DNA from: an uncultured Bacteroidia bacterium
GTDB lineage: Bacteria; Bacteroidota; Bacteroidia; Bacteroidales; Prolixibacteraceae
Direction: 5' to 3'
DNA: 64,000 nucleotides
Assembly: GCA_903897145.1 (NCBI GenBank)
Contig: CAIUAN010000020.1
Location: 1-64,000, forward strand
The notes below the pieces were generated by a model. The model was not told where the DNA came from and made no database searches. It was given only the letters and a program-made list of their open reading frames with translations. The position numbers and the translations under genes are program-made. Of this stretch, positions 50,604 to 59,151 are shown in pieces (the stretch's first letter is position 1; each line of letters begins with the position of its first letter).

Positions 50604-51755
50604 ATGAAAAAGAAGGATGAAGGTCAGCAATCGGAGCGATTACACTCGCTAGATGTATTGCGTGGATTTGACATGTTGTGGATTATTGGAGGCGGCAGTT
50701 TAATTGCAGCTCTTGCAAAAACATTAGATTGGGGATGGCTACATGCAGTTGCCGGGCAAATGGAGCATGTGTCGTGGGTGGGCTTTCATTTTGAGGATCT
50801 TATCTTTCCTATGTTTATGTTTATCTCTGGAGTTGCTATTCCTTATGCTGTGACCTCTAAAGTTGAACAAGGCGCAGACAAGAAGCCACTATTGTATAAA
50901 ATTATAAAACGTGGAGTACTATTAGTATTGTTGGGTGTTTTCTATAATGGGGCGTTAAGACATGAATTTACTGGTATTTCCGATATACGTATAGCAAGTG
51001 TGCTTGGTCAGATTGGATTAGGATATCTTTTTGCTGCTACCATTGTTTTGTATACCAATACTTTTAAGGCTCGATTGAGCTGGTTAGTCGGTATCATGGT
51101 TGGTATTGCAATACTTCAATTGGCTGTTCCAGTTCCTGGTATTGGCGCAGGTGTATTAAATCAGGAAGGTGTTGGAATGAACGCTTGGATTGATCAACTG
51201 TTTTTGCCTGGTCGACTTTATGGTGAAAAATACGATCCAGAAGGTTTGCTTTGCATCGTTTCGGCTATCACAGTTACCTTGATGGGTTCATTTGCAGGTT
51301 CTGTATTGCGCGATGGTGAGCCTGCCTCACAACGTAAAGCTGTTCGCATCGCGATCGGTGGTGCCGTTGTTGTGATCTTGGCCTTGGTATTAAGTCCTGT
51401 TTATCCAATTATCAAAAAAGCCTGGACCGTTCCATTTAATATGCTAGCTTCTGGAATCAGTGCTCTACTTCTATCTTTGTTCTATTTCTGTATCGATGTG
51501 AAGAAATGGACCAACGGAATTCAGTCGTATGTTATTTTATTTTTTACCGTAATTGGAATGAACTCCATAACCATCTATCTTGGTCATTCACTGATTGATT
51601 TCGATCAGGTGGCTCATAACTTCCTTGGAATATTGGTTCCAGATAGCATAGGTGATAAATATGGCCATGAATTACCAATTGTTTTTGGATCAATTGTTGC
51701 GGAATGGTTAGTGTTGTACTTCTTATACAAAAAGAAGGTTTTCCTTCGCGTCTAA
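50604..51755 (+). CDS. DUF5009/heparan-alpha-glucosaminide N-acetyltransferase-like membrane protein
   Basis: The 383-residue protein has about ten membrane helices and the family start RLHSLDVLRGFDMLWIIGGG, then HFEDLIFPMFMFISGVAIPY, GVLLVLLGVFYNGALRHEF and RIASVLGQIGLGYLFAATIV. The first loop histidine of this acyltransferase-3-related family lies in the HFEDLIFP segment. Relatives acetylate glucosamine at the end of glycosaminoglycans in lysosomes; bacterial homologues often occur with N-acetylglucosamine or glycan catabolism genes, but none are adjacent here. The substrate is unknown. A single-gene unit with its own promoter and terminator. Confidence 0.85.
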   Translation: MKKKDEGQQSERLHSLDVLRGFDMLWIIGGGSLIAALAKTLDWGWLHAVAGQMEHVSWVGFHFEDLIFPMFMFISGVAIPYAVTSKVEQGADKKPLLYKIIKRGVLLVLLGVFYNGALRHEFTGISDIRIASVLGQIGLGYLFAATIVLYTNTFKARLSWLVGIMVGIAILQLAVPVPGIGAGVLNQEGVGMNAWIDQLFLPGRLYGEKYDPEGLLCIVSAITVTLMGSFAGSVLRDGEPASQRKAVRIAIGGAVVVILALVLSPVYPIIKKAWTVPFNMLASGISALLLSLFYFCIDVKKWTNGIQSYVILFFTVIGMNSITIYLGHSLIDFDQVAHNFLGILVPDSIGDKYGHELPIVFGSIVAEWLVLYFLYKKKVFLRV

Positions 51756-51775
51756 ATTATATTTAATATAAAACT

Positions 51776-51827
51776 GCCACCTACTGAACGAAGGACAAAT
51801 TTTTCGTTCGGTAGGTGGCGTTTTTTA
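51776..51827 (+). terminator. Rho-independent terminator after the DUF5009 gene
   Basis: A 17-bp stem with one mismatch (51776-51792 with 51803-51819), loop of ten bases, followed by G and six T residues. It separates the gene from panB. Confidence 0.9.
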
Positions 51828-51860
51828 TTTACTTTTGAAGTGATTTAATAACTTGATAAA

Positions 51861-52679
51861 ATGTCTGTACAAAAAGAGGTCAAGAGGGTTACTACCCATG
51901 TTCTTGCGGAGATGAAGCTAAGAGGTGAAAAAATCTCTATGCTAACTTCATACGATTATAGCATGGCTAAGCTTGTTGATCAGGCTGGTATAGATATAAT
52001 CTTAGTCGGTGATTCAGCTTCTAATGTGATGGCTGGAAACGAAACAACCTTGCCAATTACACTTGATCAGATGATTTACCACGGTAAGTCAGTTGTAAAA
52101 GGTGTTACTAGAGCACTTGTGGTTGTGGATATGCCTTTTGGAACTTATCAAGGAAATTCTTTAGAGGCGATCAATTCAGCTATCCGAATTATGAAAATTA
52201 CCCATGCCGATGCGGTGAAGCTAGAGGGTGGCAAAGAGGTTATTGAATCTGTAGAGCGCATTGTGCAAGCCGGTATTCCAGTGATGGGGCATCTTGGACT
52301 TATGCCACAATCGATCCATAAATATGGGACCTACTCGGTTAGAGCCCAAGAAGAAGTTGAAGCGGAGAAATTAGTTTCCGATGCTCATCTGCTTGAGCAG
52401 GCTGGCTGCTTTGCAATTGTGCTTGAGAAGATCCCAGCAAAACTTGGTCAGCGGGTGGCTCAGGAGTTGAAAATACCGGTCATCGGAATTGGTGCTGGTG
52501 GTGGTGTCGACGGACAAGTGCTTGTGATTCACGACATGCTTGGCTTGACACAGGAGTTCTCTCCACGTTTTCTGAGACGGTATCTGAATCTTTCTTCTTT
52601 AATTACCGGCGCGGTGGAGAATTATGTGGCTGATGTTAAGTCGCGTGATTTTCCAAATGAGAAAGAACAATACGATTAA
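51861..52679 (+). CDS. panB: 3-methyl-2-oxobutanoate hydroxymethyltransferase
   Basis: PanB adds a hydroxymethyl group from methylene-tetrahydrofolate to ketoisovalerate, the first step of pantothenate synthesis. The 272-residue protein has [78 protein letters not shown] and [19 protein letters not shown]. These contain the metal and substrate ligands. The length is normal. The RluA-family gene starts on its last base (TAATG). Confidence 0.96.
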   Translation: MSVQKEVKRVTTHVLAEMKLRGEKISMLTSYDYSMAKLVDQAGIDIILVGDSASNVMAGNETTLPITLDQMIYHGKSVVKGVTRALVVVDMPFGTYQGNSLEAINSAIRIMKITHADAVKLEGGKEVIESVERIVQAGIPVMGHLGLMPQSIHKYGTYSVRAQEEVEAEKLVSDAHLLEQAGCFAIVLEKIPAKLGQRVAQELKIPVIGIGAGGGVDGQVLVIHDMLGLTQEFSPRFLRRYLNLSSLITGAVENYVADVKSRDFPNEKEQYD

Positions 52680-53434
52680 TGACTCAGCTGTCAGTCCTAT
52701 TTGAAGACAATCATATCATTGCGATCAACAAGCAGTGTGGCGATATTGTGCAAGGGGATAAGACAGGCGACCGTACGCTAGGTGACGACGTAAAAGAGTT
52801 TATTAAAAATAAATACAACAAACCTGGCAATGTTTTCTTAGGTGTTACTCACCGTCTCGATAGACCCACAAGCGGTGTAATACTTTTTGCGCGAACCTCC
52901 AAAGCGCTTGCCCGATTGAATGAAATGTTCCAAGATCATCAAGCCATTCAAAAAACCTATTGGGCTGTAGTGGATAAAAAACCAGAGCCTTTAAGTGGAG
53001 ACCTGAATCATTGGCTTGTAAGAGATACGAAACAAAACAAGTCGTTTGCCTACTCAACGGAGAAAAAAGAATCTAAAAAAGCGAGTCTAAGTTATCGTTA
53101 TTTGGGCTCTTCCGATAAATTTCATTTAGTGGAAATTGATTTGCATACCGGTCGTCATCACCAGATTAGAGCTCAACTGGCTTTCCTTGGATTGCATATT
53201 AAAGGTGACCTGAAATATGGTGCGGCTCGCTCAAATAGCGATGGCGGAATTCACCTTCATGCACGAAAAATCAAATTCACACATCCTGTTACTGGAGAGG
53301 AGATTAATCTAGTTGCGCCACCTCCTGCAGATCCAGTCTGGAACTACTTTATTCGGATTGAAAGTGGCCTTAGCGATGTAGATGCTGGTCGAGTTACTTT
53401 GCATGACGAAGTAAAGAAAAAATATGGCCTTTGA
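52679..53434 (+). CDS. RluA-family pseudouridine synthase without S4 domain
   Basis: The 251-residue protein is a catalytic domain only: VLFEDNHIIAINKQCGDIVQ, the catalytic Asp in VTHRLDRPTSGVILFARTSK, and DLHTGRHHQIRAQLAFLGLH with IKGDLKYGA. It lacks the S4 RNA-binding domain found in the rluD product of this window. The RNA target may be 23S rRNA or tRNA and cannot be told. Its ATG overlaps the panB stop by one base, which suggests coupled translation with an unrelated pathway. Confidence 0.9.
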   Translation: MTQLSVLFEDNHIIAINKQCGDIVQGDKTGDRTLGDDVKEFIKNKYNKPGNVFLGVTHRLDRPTSGVILFARTSKALARLNEMFQDHQAIQKTYWAVVDKKPEPLSGDLNHWLVRDTKQNKSFAYSTEKKESKKASLSYRYLGSSDKFHLVEIDLHTGRHHQIRAQLAFLGLHIKGDLKYGAARSNSDGGIHLHARKIKFTHPVTGEEINLVAPPPADPVWNYFIRIESGLSDVDAGRVTLHDEVKKKYGL

Positions 53435-53486
53435 ATTTCAAATTCTTTGGACAGATGAAGAAATATGCAAGATATTAGAAGAATAG

Positions 53487-54128
53487 CTATCCCAGATCCT
53501 TCAGATGATTAGGCAGTCTTTCCAGTAATGTTCCTGGTTCAATATGGAGCACATTTAGCCCTACTGATTGAGCTCCTTCTGTATTTTGTAGAATATCGTC
53601 AATGAAAAGTGTTTCTGAAACATCCAATTCTGTTAGACGCAATACCTCTTGGAAGATATCTGCATTCGGTTTACGCAAGCCCATCGTGTGAGAATAGAAG
53701 GACTGCTCGAATAATTCGCCTAAAGCGTAACCAAACTTTACCATAAAGTCGCTTTCGAACTTCGACTCATGAATCTCATTGGTATTGCTTAGAAGGAAAA
53801 GACGATACTCTTTTTTTAATTCATGAATGTATTCAATACGAGCTGTTGGAAAATCGAGAATCATTGCATTCCATGCTTCATCAATCTGGGTGTCTGTTAA
53901 GGCTAGCTGACTACTTTCTCGAACCAAGTCTCTGAATTCTGCGGAAGAAGAGTTTCCTTTTTCAAATAGTTTGAATAACTGTTGATTAAACGATTTAGTC
54001 TCTTCGTTATAGAAATTAGACCACCCTAATTTTCTAAATCCATCAACTGTGAGTTGTGGATTTAGGTTTACGATTACTCCGCCAAGGTCAAAAATAATAT
54101 TTCGAATTTTTCCTTTTTTCATTACCAT
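53487..54128 (-). CDS. HAD-family hydrolase, IA variant 3
   Basis: The 213-residue protein has motif I in IIFDLGGVIVNLNP, motif II in LFLLSNTNEIHESKFE, the Lys in GLRKPNADIFQEVLRL, and motif III in TLFIDDILQNTEGAQSVGLN. It is the same group as YihX (alpha-D-glucose-1-phosphate phosphatase), but the substrate is not known. Two ATGs are close together (54128 and 54122). It is a single gene, divergent from the cation efflux gene. Confidence 0.88.
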   Translation of the reverse strand: MVMKKGKIRNIIFDLGGVIVNLNPQLTVDGFRKLGWSNFYNEETKSFNQQLFKLFEKGNSSSAEFRDLVRESSQLALTDTQIDEAWNAMILDFPTARIEYIHELKKEYRLFLLSNTNEIHESKFESDFMVKFGYALGELFEQSFYSHTMGLRKPNADIFQEVLRLTELDVSETLFIDDILQNTEGAQSVGLNVLHIEPGTLLERLPNHLKDLG

Positions 54129-54315
54129 TCATTAAGACCGTAAAGATATTGGTTTGTCATCATTAATTATGCTAAGCCAGATTGCGAATTTGGGTTTCTT
54201 GTTTCATCGCTTCAGATATTCATAAATAATAGTTTTTGACTTGCTGCTTATTCTCCTTTTTATAGCTTTGTGAATGTATTGAAGAGTCGTAATCCTGATT
54301 TAAACCTAAGAATAA

Positions 54316-55257
54316 ATGAGTAACGAGCACTATCATCACCACCACCAGCACGGCCATCACCATGGTCATCACCATCATGATGCACATGGAAAGAGCCTCG
54401 TTATTTCAATTATTCTTAATGTCGCTATTACCATAGCCCAGATTGTCGGTGGACTAATCTCAGGAAGTATTGCCCTTTTATCTGATGCAGCGCATAATTT
54501 TAGTGATGTACTGGCCTTACTTTTTAGTTATATCGCAGGAAAGCTTTCAAAAAGGGAACGAACTTTAGAGCAGACATTTGGCTATAAACGTGCCGGAATA
54601 TTCGCGGCCTTTTTTAACTCTGCAACGTTAATGATTGTAGCCACCATATTAGCTCGTGAAGCTATCGGTCGTTTAATGAATCCACAACCGATCGAAGGGA
54701 GTATCGTGATTTGGCTAGCTGCCCTCGGAATTGTGTTTAATGGATTTAGTGCGATTTTGGTTAAGAAGGGTGCGGAGTCTGATATAAACATGCGTTCGGC
54801 TTACTTGCACTTATTTACCGATATGTTAACCTCCTTCGGTGTTTTAATCGGCGGCTTTGCAATGACATTCCTAGGTTGGTATTGGGTTGATGGTGTTTTG
54901 ACACTTCTAATTTCACTCTATCTTATTTATAGCAGCTGGTCGATTTTTTACGCTTCTCTGCGTATATTTATGCAATTCACCCCAGAGCATCTGAGCATCG
55001 AAGAGATTGCTGCTGCCATTAGTAAGTTGGAGGGGGTTAAGAATATTCATCATGTTCATTTGTGGACTCTTGATGATCATGAGCTAATGTTTGAAGCACA
55101 TCTTGATCTGGATGAAGATTATCAGATTTCACAATTTGAAGCCATCTTGGAACAGATTGACGTGGTACTTGACGGCTTCGAGATTCATCATTTTAATATT
55201 CAACCAGAATGGGAGAGAGCCGATGAAAAGTCGTTGATCAATAATCAGGATCACTAA
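54316..55257 (+). CDS. czcD: Cation diffusion facilitator (zinc/cadmium/cobalt efflux)
   Basis: The 313-residue protein begins with a His-rich stretch (14 of the first 25 residues are His), then six membrane helices, with SLVISIILNVAITIAQIVGG, ALLSDAAHNFSDVLALLFSY (metal-site His and Asp) and YLHLFTDMLTSFGVLIGG (second metal site). The C-terminal cytosolic domain has VKNIHHVHLWTLDDHELMFE. It exports divalent metal, most likely Zn2+, by proton antiport. The His-rich start is a probable metal buffer or sensor. It has no partner genes. Confidence 0.93.
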   Translation: MSNEHYHHHHQHGHHHGHHHHDAHGKSLVISIILNVAITIAQIVGGLISGSIALLSDAAHNFSDVLALLFSYIAGKLSKRERTLEQTFGYKRAGIFAAFFNSATLMIVATILAREAIGRLMNPQPIEGSIVIWLAALGIVFNGFSAILVKKGAESDINMRSAYLHLFTDMLTSFGVLIGGFAMTFLGWYWVDGVLTLLISLYLIYSSWSIFYASLRIFMQFTPEHLSIEEIAAAISKLEGVKNIHHVHLWTLDDHELMFEAHLDLDEDYQISQFEAILEQIDVVLDGFEIHHFNIQPEWERADEKSLINNQDH

Positions 55258-55411
55258 TTTTATAATTTGCCTGTTTTATGCTGTTTTTATAAGTGTCCCC
55301 TGCAACGCCTTGTTGTAGATTATATTACTGCGTTTCGAGTTATTATTCTTGAGTTCTTCGTATTTCTTCATATACCTAATTAGGGTTAGATTATATACAT
55401 AATTCGAGGTA

Positions 55412-55442
55412 TTGTCACTCTTTTTAGATCTCCTTATTTTTG
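55412..55442 (+). promoter_or_regulatory. Promoter of the pst operon
   Basis: ATTG with TTG at 55412-55414, a spacer of 20, then TATTTTTG at 55435-55442. The predicted start is near 55449 and the pstS ATG is at 55512, leaving a leader of about 60 bases. I do not know the Bacteroidota phosphate box and do not see a clear repeat beside the promoter. Confidence 0.6.
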
Positions 55443-55511
55443 TGAATATATTAAAGCGTATCTAATCGATTTTAGGTGCGTTTTTTCTGTCTAATAATAG
55501 AAATAAATAGT

Positions 55512-56462
55512 ATGATTCATAAATTAGCGATGTTGTCATTGATTCTTGCTCTTTTTAGCGGGCTTAGCTTTGGGCAGCAATCTTCAAAGCCCAAGCTTGA
55601 AGGTCGGATCTCTTTGTCGGGTGCGTTTGCCCTCTATCCAATGGCTGTAAAATGGGCCGAGGAGTTTAAAAAGTTAAACCCAGGTGTTAAAATTGATATT
55701 TCTGCTGGTGGTGCAGGAAAGGGGATAACTGATGTTTTAAATAATATGGTTGATCTTGGAATGGTATCTCGAGATATCAATCCCGAAGAGGTAAAAAAGG
55801 GGGCGTTTGAATTTGCGGTCACTAAAGATGCTGTGGTGGCAGTGGTGAGCGAGCAAAACCCAGACTTAAAAACTGTTTTGGCAACTGGACTAAAGCCTGA
55901 TGCTGGCGCAGATATTTGGATCACTGGTCAATCAAAGACTTGGTATGCAGCGTTTGGATCAAAGTTGAAAGCTCCAATCCATGTATATACACGCTCAGAT
56001 GCTTGTGGAGCAGCAGAAGTGTGGGCTAAATATTTTGGCAAAAAGCAGGAAGATCTTTTGGGTAGCGGTGTTTTTGGTGACCCTGGATCGGCCCTAGCGG
56101 TAAAGAAAGATCCTTTAGGTATTGGGTTTAATAACATTGGTTACGCCTACGATTTTAATACCAAAAAGCAGACACCAGGGATTCGTGTTATTCCGATTGA
56201 TTTAAATAACAATGGGAAGATAGATCCAGATGAAGATTTTTATGGTTCGATGAATGATTTAATTGATGCGATAGCTAAGGGAAAATATCCTTCGCCGCCA
56301 GCTCGTGATCTATATTTTGTCACTCATGGGAAACCAAAAAGCCCAGTAGTTATTGCGTTCTTAAAGTGGGTCTTGGCCGATGGTCAGAAATATGTCAATG
56401 AAACAGGTTATATTAATTTATCAAAAGAGATCATTGATAAAGGGGTAAAAAATTTAAATTAG
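55512..56462 (+). CDS. pstS: Phosphate ABC transporter, substrate-binding protein PstS
   Basis: The 316-residue protein has a signal peptide (MIHKLAMLSLILALFSGLSF, cleavage near GQQSS), the phosphate-site words SLSGAFALYPMAVKWAEEFK, ISAGGAGKGITDVLNNMVDL and GMVSRDINPEE, then YTRSDACGAAEVWAKYFG and GFNNIGYAYDFN. It also has a canonical EF-hand-like loop, DLNNNGKIDPDE (residues about 237-248), which is unusual in E. coli PstS. It should feed phosphate to PstCA. I start at the ATG 55512; a GTG at 55476 would spoil the signal peptide. Confidence 0.93.
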   Translation: MIHKLAMLSLILALFSGLSFGQQSSKPKLEGRISLSGAFALYPMAVKWAEEFKKLNPGVKIDISAGGAGKGITDVLNNMVDLGMVSRDINPEEVKKGAFEFAVTKDAVVAVVSEQNPDLKTVLATGLKPDAGADIWITGQSKTWYAAFGSKLKAPIHVYTRSDACGAAEVWAKYFGKKQEDLLGSGVFGDPGSALAVKKDPLGIGFNNIGYAYDFNTKKQTPGIRVIPIDLNNNGKIDPDEDFYGSMNDLIDAIAKGKYPSPPARDLYFVTHGKPKSPVVIAFLKWVLADGQKYVNETGYINLSKEIIDKGVKNLN

Positions 56463-56463
56463 T

Positions 56464-57360
56464 ATGTTAAAAGGGAGATTACGTAAAGACCGAATTGCCC
56501 GGCATTACATGTTGACCGTAACGATTTTAGCCATGTTTGTGCTTTTGCTTATTGGCGGAGGCCTGCTGGTAAAGTCGCTACCCATTATTCAGGAGAAGGG
56601 ATTATGGACCCTATTGTCAACATCAAACTGGCGACCGTTTAAGGGGGATTTTGGTTTTGCATCTTATATAGTTAGTACATTATATGTCACAGGCATCGCG
56701 ATTATTATCGCGTTGCCTTTGTCGCTGTTAACCTCGATATACATTATTGAATACGCCTCTCCCAAGATCTTGCGAGCATTTAGTTCGGTTGTTGATCTAT
56801 TGTCTGGTATCCCTCCGGTGATTTATGGCGTTTGGGGAACCTTAACGATTGTACCCTTTATCTCAGAAACCCTAGCACCTCACTTTGTAGAGTTTTCAAC
56901 TGGCTATAGCGCGCTTGCAGGTGGCGTTGTATTGGCCATTATGATCATTCCATTAATCATAAGTATTCTGATGGAAGTTTTCGGTGCTGTTCCAAAGGAG
57001 ATGCGTGAAGCTTCTATGTCCTTGGGGGCAACGAAATGGCAAACCGTTAAAAAAGTGGTTGTTCGGAAATCTATTCCTGGTATCGTGGCCGCTGTGGTTC
57101 TAGCTATTTCACGCGCATTTGGCGAAACAATAGCGGTTTTAATGGTCTGCGGTAACTTTACGGACCTTCCAAAATCAATTTTTGATGCCTGTTACCCTAT
57201 TCCTGCCTTGATAGCGAACAATTATGGCGAGATGATGTCGGTGCCTAAATATGAATCAGCTTTGATGTTTGCCGCATTTTTGCTGTTTTTCATCATTGTC
57301 GTTTTCAATATAATCTCTCGGATTGTACTCATTCAAATTGATAAAAGATACCAGTTATGA
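56464..57360 (+). CDS. pstC: Phosphate ABC transporter permease PstC
   Basis: The 298-residue protein has six membrane helices and the permease loop VPKEMREASMSLGATKWQTV, followed by ISRAFGETIAVLMVCGNF. The N-terminal TLSLLTSIYIIEYASP-type region and the length match PstC. It begins 1 bp after pstS and its stop overlaps pstA by four bases (ATGA). Confidence 0.93.
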   Translation: MLKGRLRKDRIARHYMLTVTILAMFVLLLIGGGLLVKSLPIIQEKGLWTLLSTSNWRPFKGDFGFASYIVSTLYVTGIAIIIALPLSLLTSIYIIEYASPKILRAFSSVVDLLSGIPPVIYGVWGTLTIVPFISETLAPHFVEFSTGYSALAGGVVLAIMIIPLIISILMEVFGAVPKEMREASMSLGATKWQTVKKVVVRKSIPGIVAAVVLAISRAFGETIAVLMVCGNFTDLPKSIFDACYPIPALIANNYGEMMSVPKYESALMFAAFLLFFIIVVFNIISRIVLIQIDKRYQL

Positions 57361-58196
57361 AGAAGTTAGAGGAGAAGATTTTTAAATTTCTGATGATTGG
57401 ATCAACGGCCTTAATCTTAAGTCTGTTGCTTTATATTTTGTACATAATCTTAAAGAAGGGATTGCCATCACTATCCTGGGAGATGATTTCTCAAATTCCT
57501 AGTGGAGGGTTTTATTTGGGCAAAGAGGGGGGTATCTTGAATGCAATCATGGGTTCATTGTATTTGATCTTTTTCTCAGTTTTGATCAGCCTTTGCATTA
57601 GCGTCCCTGTTGTGATGTACCTTAATTTTACCCTTCGTCGAAAGTCTAAACTGGCTGCCATTGCACGCCTAACTTTTGATGTCCTATTTGGTATCCCATC
57701 GATCGTTTATGGTGCCTTTGGATTCACATTGATGATCTATTTTGGTCTGCAAGCCTCCTTGTTGGGCGGGATTATTGCGATTAGCTTGTTGATCATACCT
57801 GTTATGATTCGTTCAATTGATGAAGTGGCGATTTTGATTCCCAACGAATTAGTGGAGGCGACAAAATCTTTAGGTGCGACTAACTATGAGACTATTAAAG
57901 TGATTACCCGTCAGCTATTGCCTGGCATCTCTACGGCAGTGCTTCTTTCTATTGGAAGGGGAATTGGGGATGCAGCTACGGTATTGTTCACAGCTGGTTA
58001 TACCGACAGTATCCCTTCATCTTTAATGCAACCTACGGCATCACTCCCTTTGGCCATATTCTTTCAGCTAAGTAGCCCGATTGAGGAGGTTCAAAACAGA
58101 GCCTATTCAGCCGCTTTGGTTTTAACTATTATCATTCTTATTCTTAGTTTTTCGGCCCGATATTTTAGCCGAAGACTCTCAAAAAATAAAATTTAA
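57357..58196 (+). CDS. pstA: Phosphate ABC transporter permease PstA
   Basis: The 279-residue protein has six membrane helices, the family segment IPSGGFYLGKEGGILNAIMG, the coupling loop IPNELVEATKSLGATNYETI and IGRGIGDAATVLFTAG. It pairs with PstC to form the channel. The start overlaps the pstC stop and pstB follows by 5 bp. Confidence 0.93.
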   Translation: MKKLEEKIFKFLMIGSTALILSLLLYILYIILKKGLPSLSWEMISQIPSGGFYLGKEGGILNAIMGSLYLIFFSVLISLCISVPVVMYLNFTLRRKSKLAAIARLTFDVLFGIPSIVYGAFGFTLMIYFGLQASLLGGIIAISLLIIPVMIRSIDEVAILIPNELVEATKSLGATNYETIKVITRQLLPGISTAVLLSIGRGIGDAATVLFTAGYTDSIPSSLMQPTASLPLAIFFQLSSPIEEVQNRAYSAALVLTIIILILSFSARYFSRRLSKNKI

Positions 58197-58201
58197 GTAG
58201 C

Positions 58202-59026
58202 ATGGAAATTTTGACCGAAACCTTAATAATGGAAAAGCCAAAACAGGTAAGAAATAGAAAGCCTGGTTGTGATAAACCCCATATTGAGGTTGAAAAACTG
58301 AACCTTTACATTCAGGATAATCACATCTTAAAAAATATTAGCTTGGCGATACCCGATAAGAGTATCACCTGTATTATTGGTCCATCAGGATGCGGTAAGA
58401 CAACGCTTCTGCGGACTTTTAACCGTCTTCACGACGATAATGTGGATGTTCGGATAACGGGGAAGCTTTTTGTGGACTGTGAAGATATTTATGCTAAAGA
58501 TGCTGAAGTGACCCATATTCGAAAGAAAATGGGATTGTTGGCACAACGTCCTTGCTCCTTGCCGATGTCTATTCTCGATAATGTTGTCTATGGTCCTCGG
58601 CTTCATGGGGTTCGGGGAAAACATAAATTGCATGAGATTGCTTATCATCAACTTTCTGCAGTCGGACTTTGGGATGAAGTTAAGGATCGGTTAAAAACAC
58701 CAGCATCTAAACTCTCCATCGGGCAGCAGCAAAGACTATGTTTGGCAAGAGGGTTAGCCGTTGAGCCAGATATTATTTTAGGTGATGAGGCAACCTCGGC
58801 CTTGGATCCAATCTCGTCGAAAACGATTGAAGAACTATTTGTCTCCTTGAAAGATAAATATACCATCGTGTTGGTCACTCACACCCTAAGACAAGCAAAG
58901 CGAATTGCTGATTATGTGGCATTTATGTATATGGGTGAGCTTATTGAATTTGGCACTGCGGATCAGGTGTTCAATAACCCAAAGCATAAGTTGACCCAAG
59001 AATATATCAGTGGTGGCTTTAGTTAA
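58202..59026 (+). CDS. pstB: Phosphate ABC transporter ATP-binding protein PstB
   Basis: The 274-residue ATPase has Walker A IIGPSGCGKTTLLRTFNRLH, the Q loop in LLAQRPCSLPMSILDNVVYG, the signature KLSIGQQQRLCLARGLA, Walker B IILGDEATSALDPISS and the H loop in IVLVTHTLRQAKRIADYVAF. Two positions differ from the usual: SGGQQQR is SIGQQQR, and DEPTSALDP is DEATSALDP. The N-terminus is about 25 residues longer than in E. coli; a second ATG at 58229 could be the start. It is the last gene of pstSCAB; phoU and phoB/R are not adjacent. Confidence 0.93.
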   Translation: MEILTETLIMEKPKQVRNRKPGCDKPHIEVEKLNLYIQDNHILKNISLAIPDKSITCIIGPSGCGKTTLLRTFNRLHDDNVDVRITGKLFVDCEDIYAKDAEVTHIRKKMGLLAQRPCSLPMSILDNVVYGPRLHGVRGKHKLHEIAYHQLSAVGLWDEVKDRLKTPASKLSIGQQQRLCLARGLAVEPDIILGDEATSALDPISSKTIEELFVSLKDKYTIVLVTHTLRQAKRIADYVAFMYMGELIEFGTADQVFNNPKHKLTQEYISGGFS

Positions 59027-59061
59027 ATGGGGAACGAGTCTACCACATTGAATTTTGCAAC

Positions 59062-59118
59062 ATGATCGGTTTGAAATATTTTATGAATTTATTAAATATT
59101 TCAAACCGATCAACTTTT
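59062..59118 (+). terminator. Strong hairpin after the pst operon
   Basis: A perfect 18-bp stem (59064-59081 with 59094-59111) with a 12-base loop is followed by AACTTTTGT. It probably ends the pst transcript and, from the other side, the lipoprotein gene that ends at 59152. Confidence 0.85.
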
Positions 59119-59151
59119 GTAAATACACCTGTGAGTTTGGATTTGAATTCT

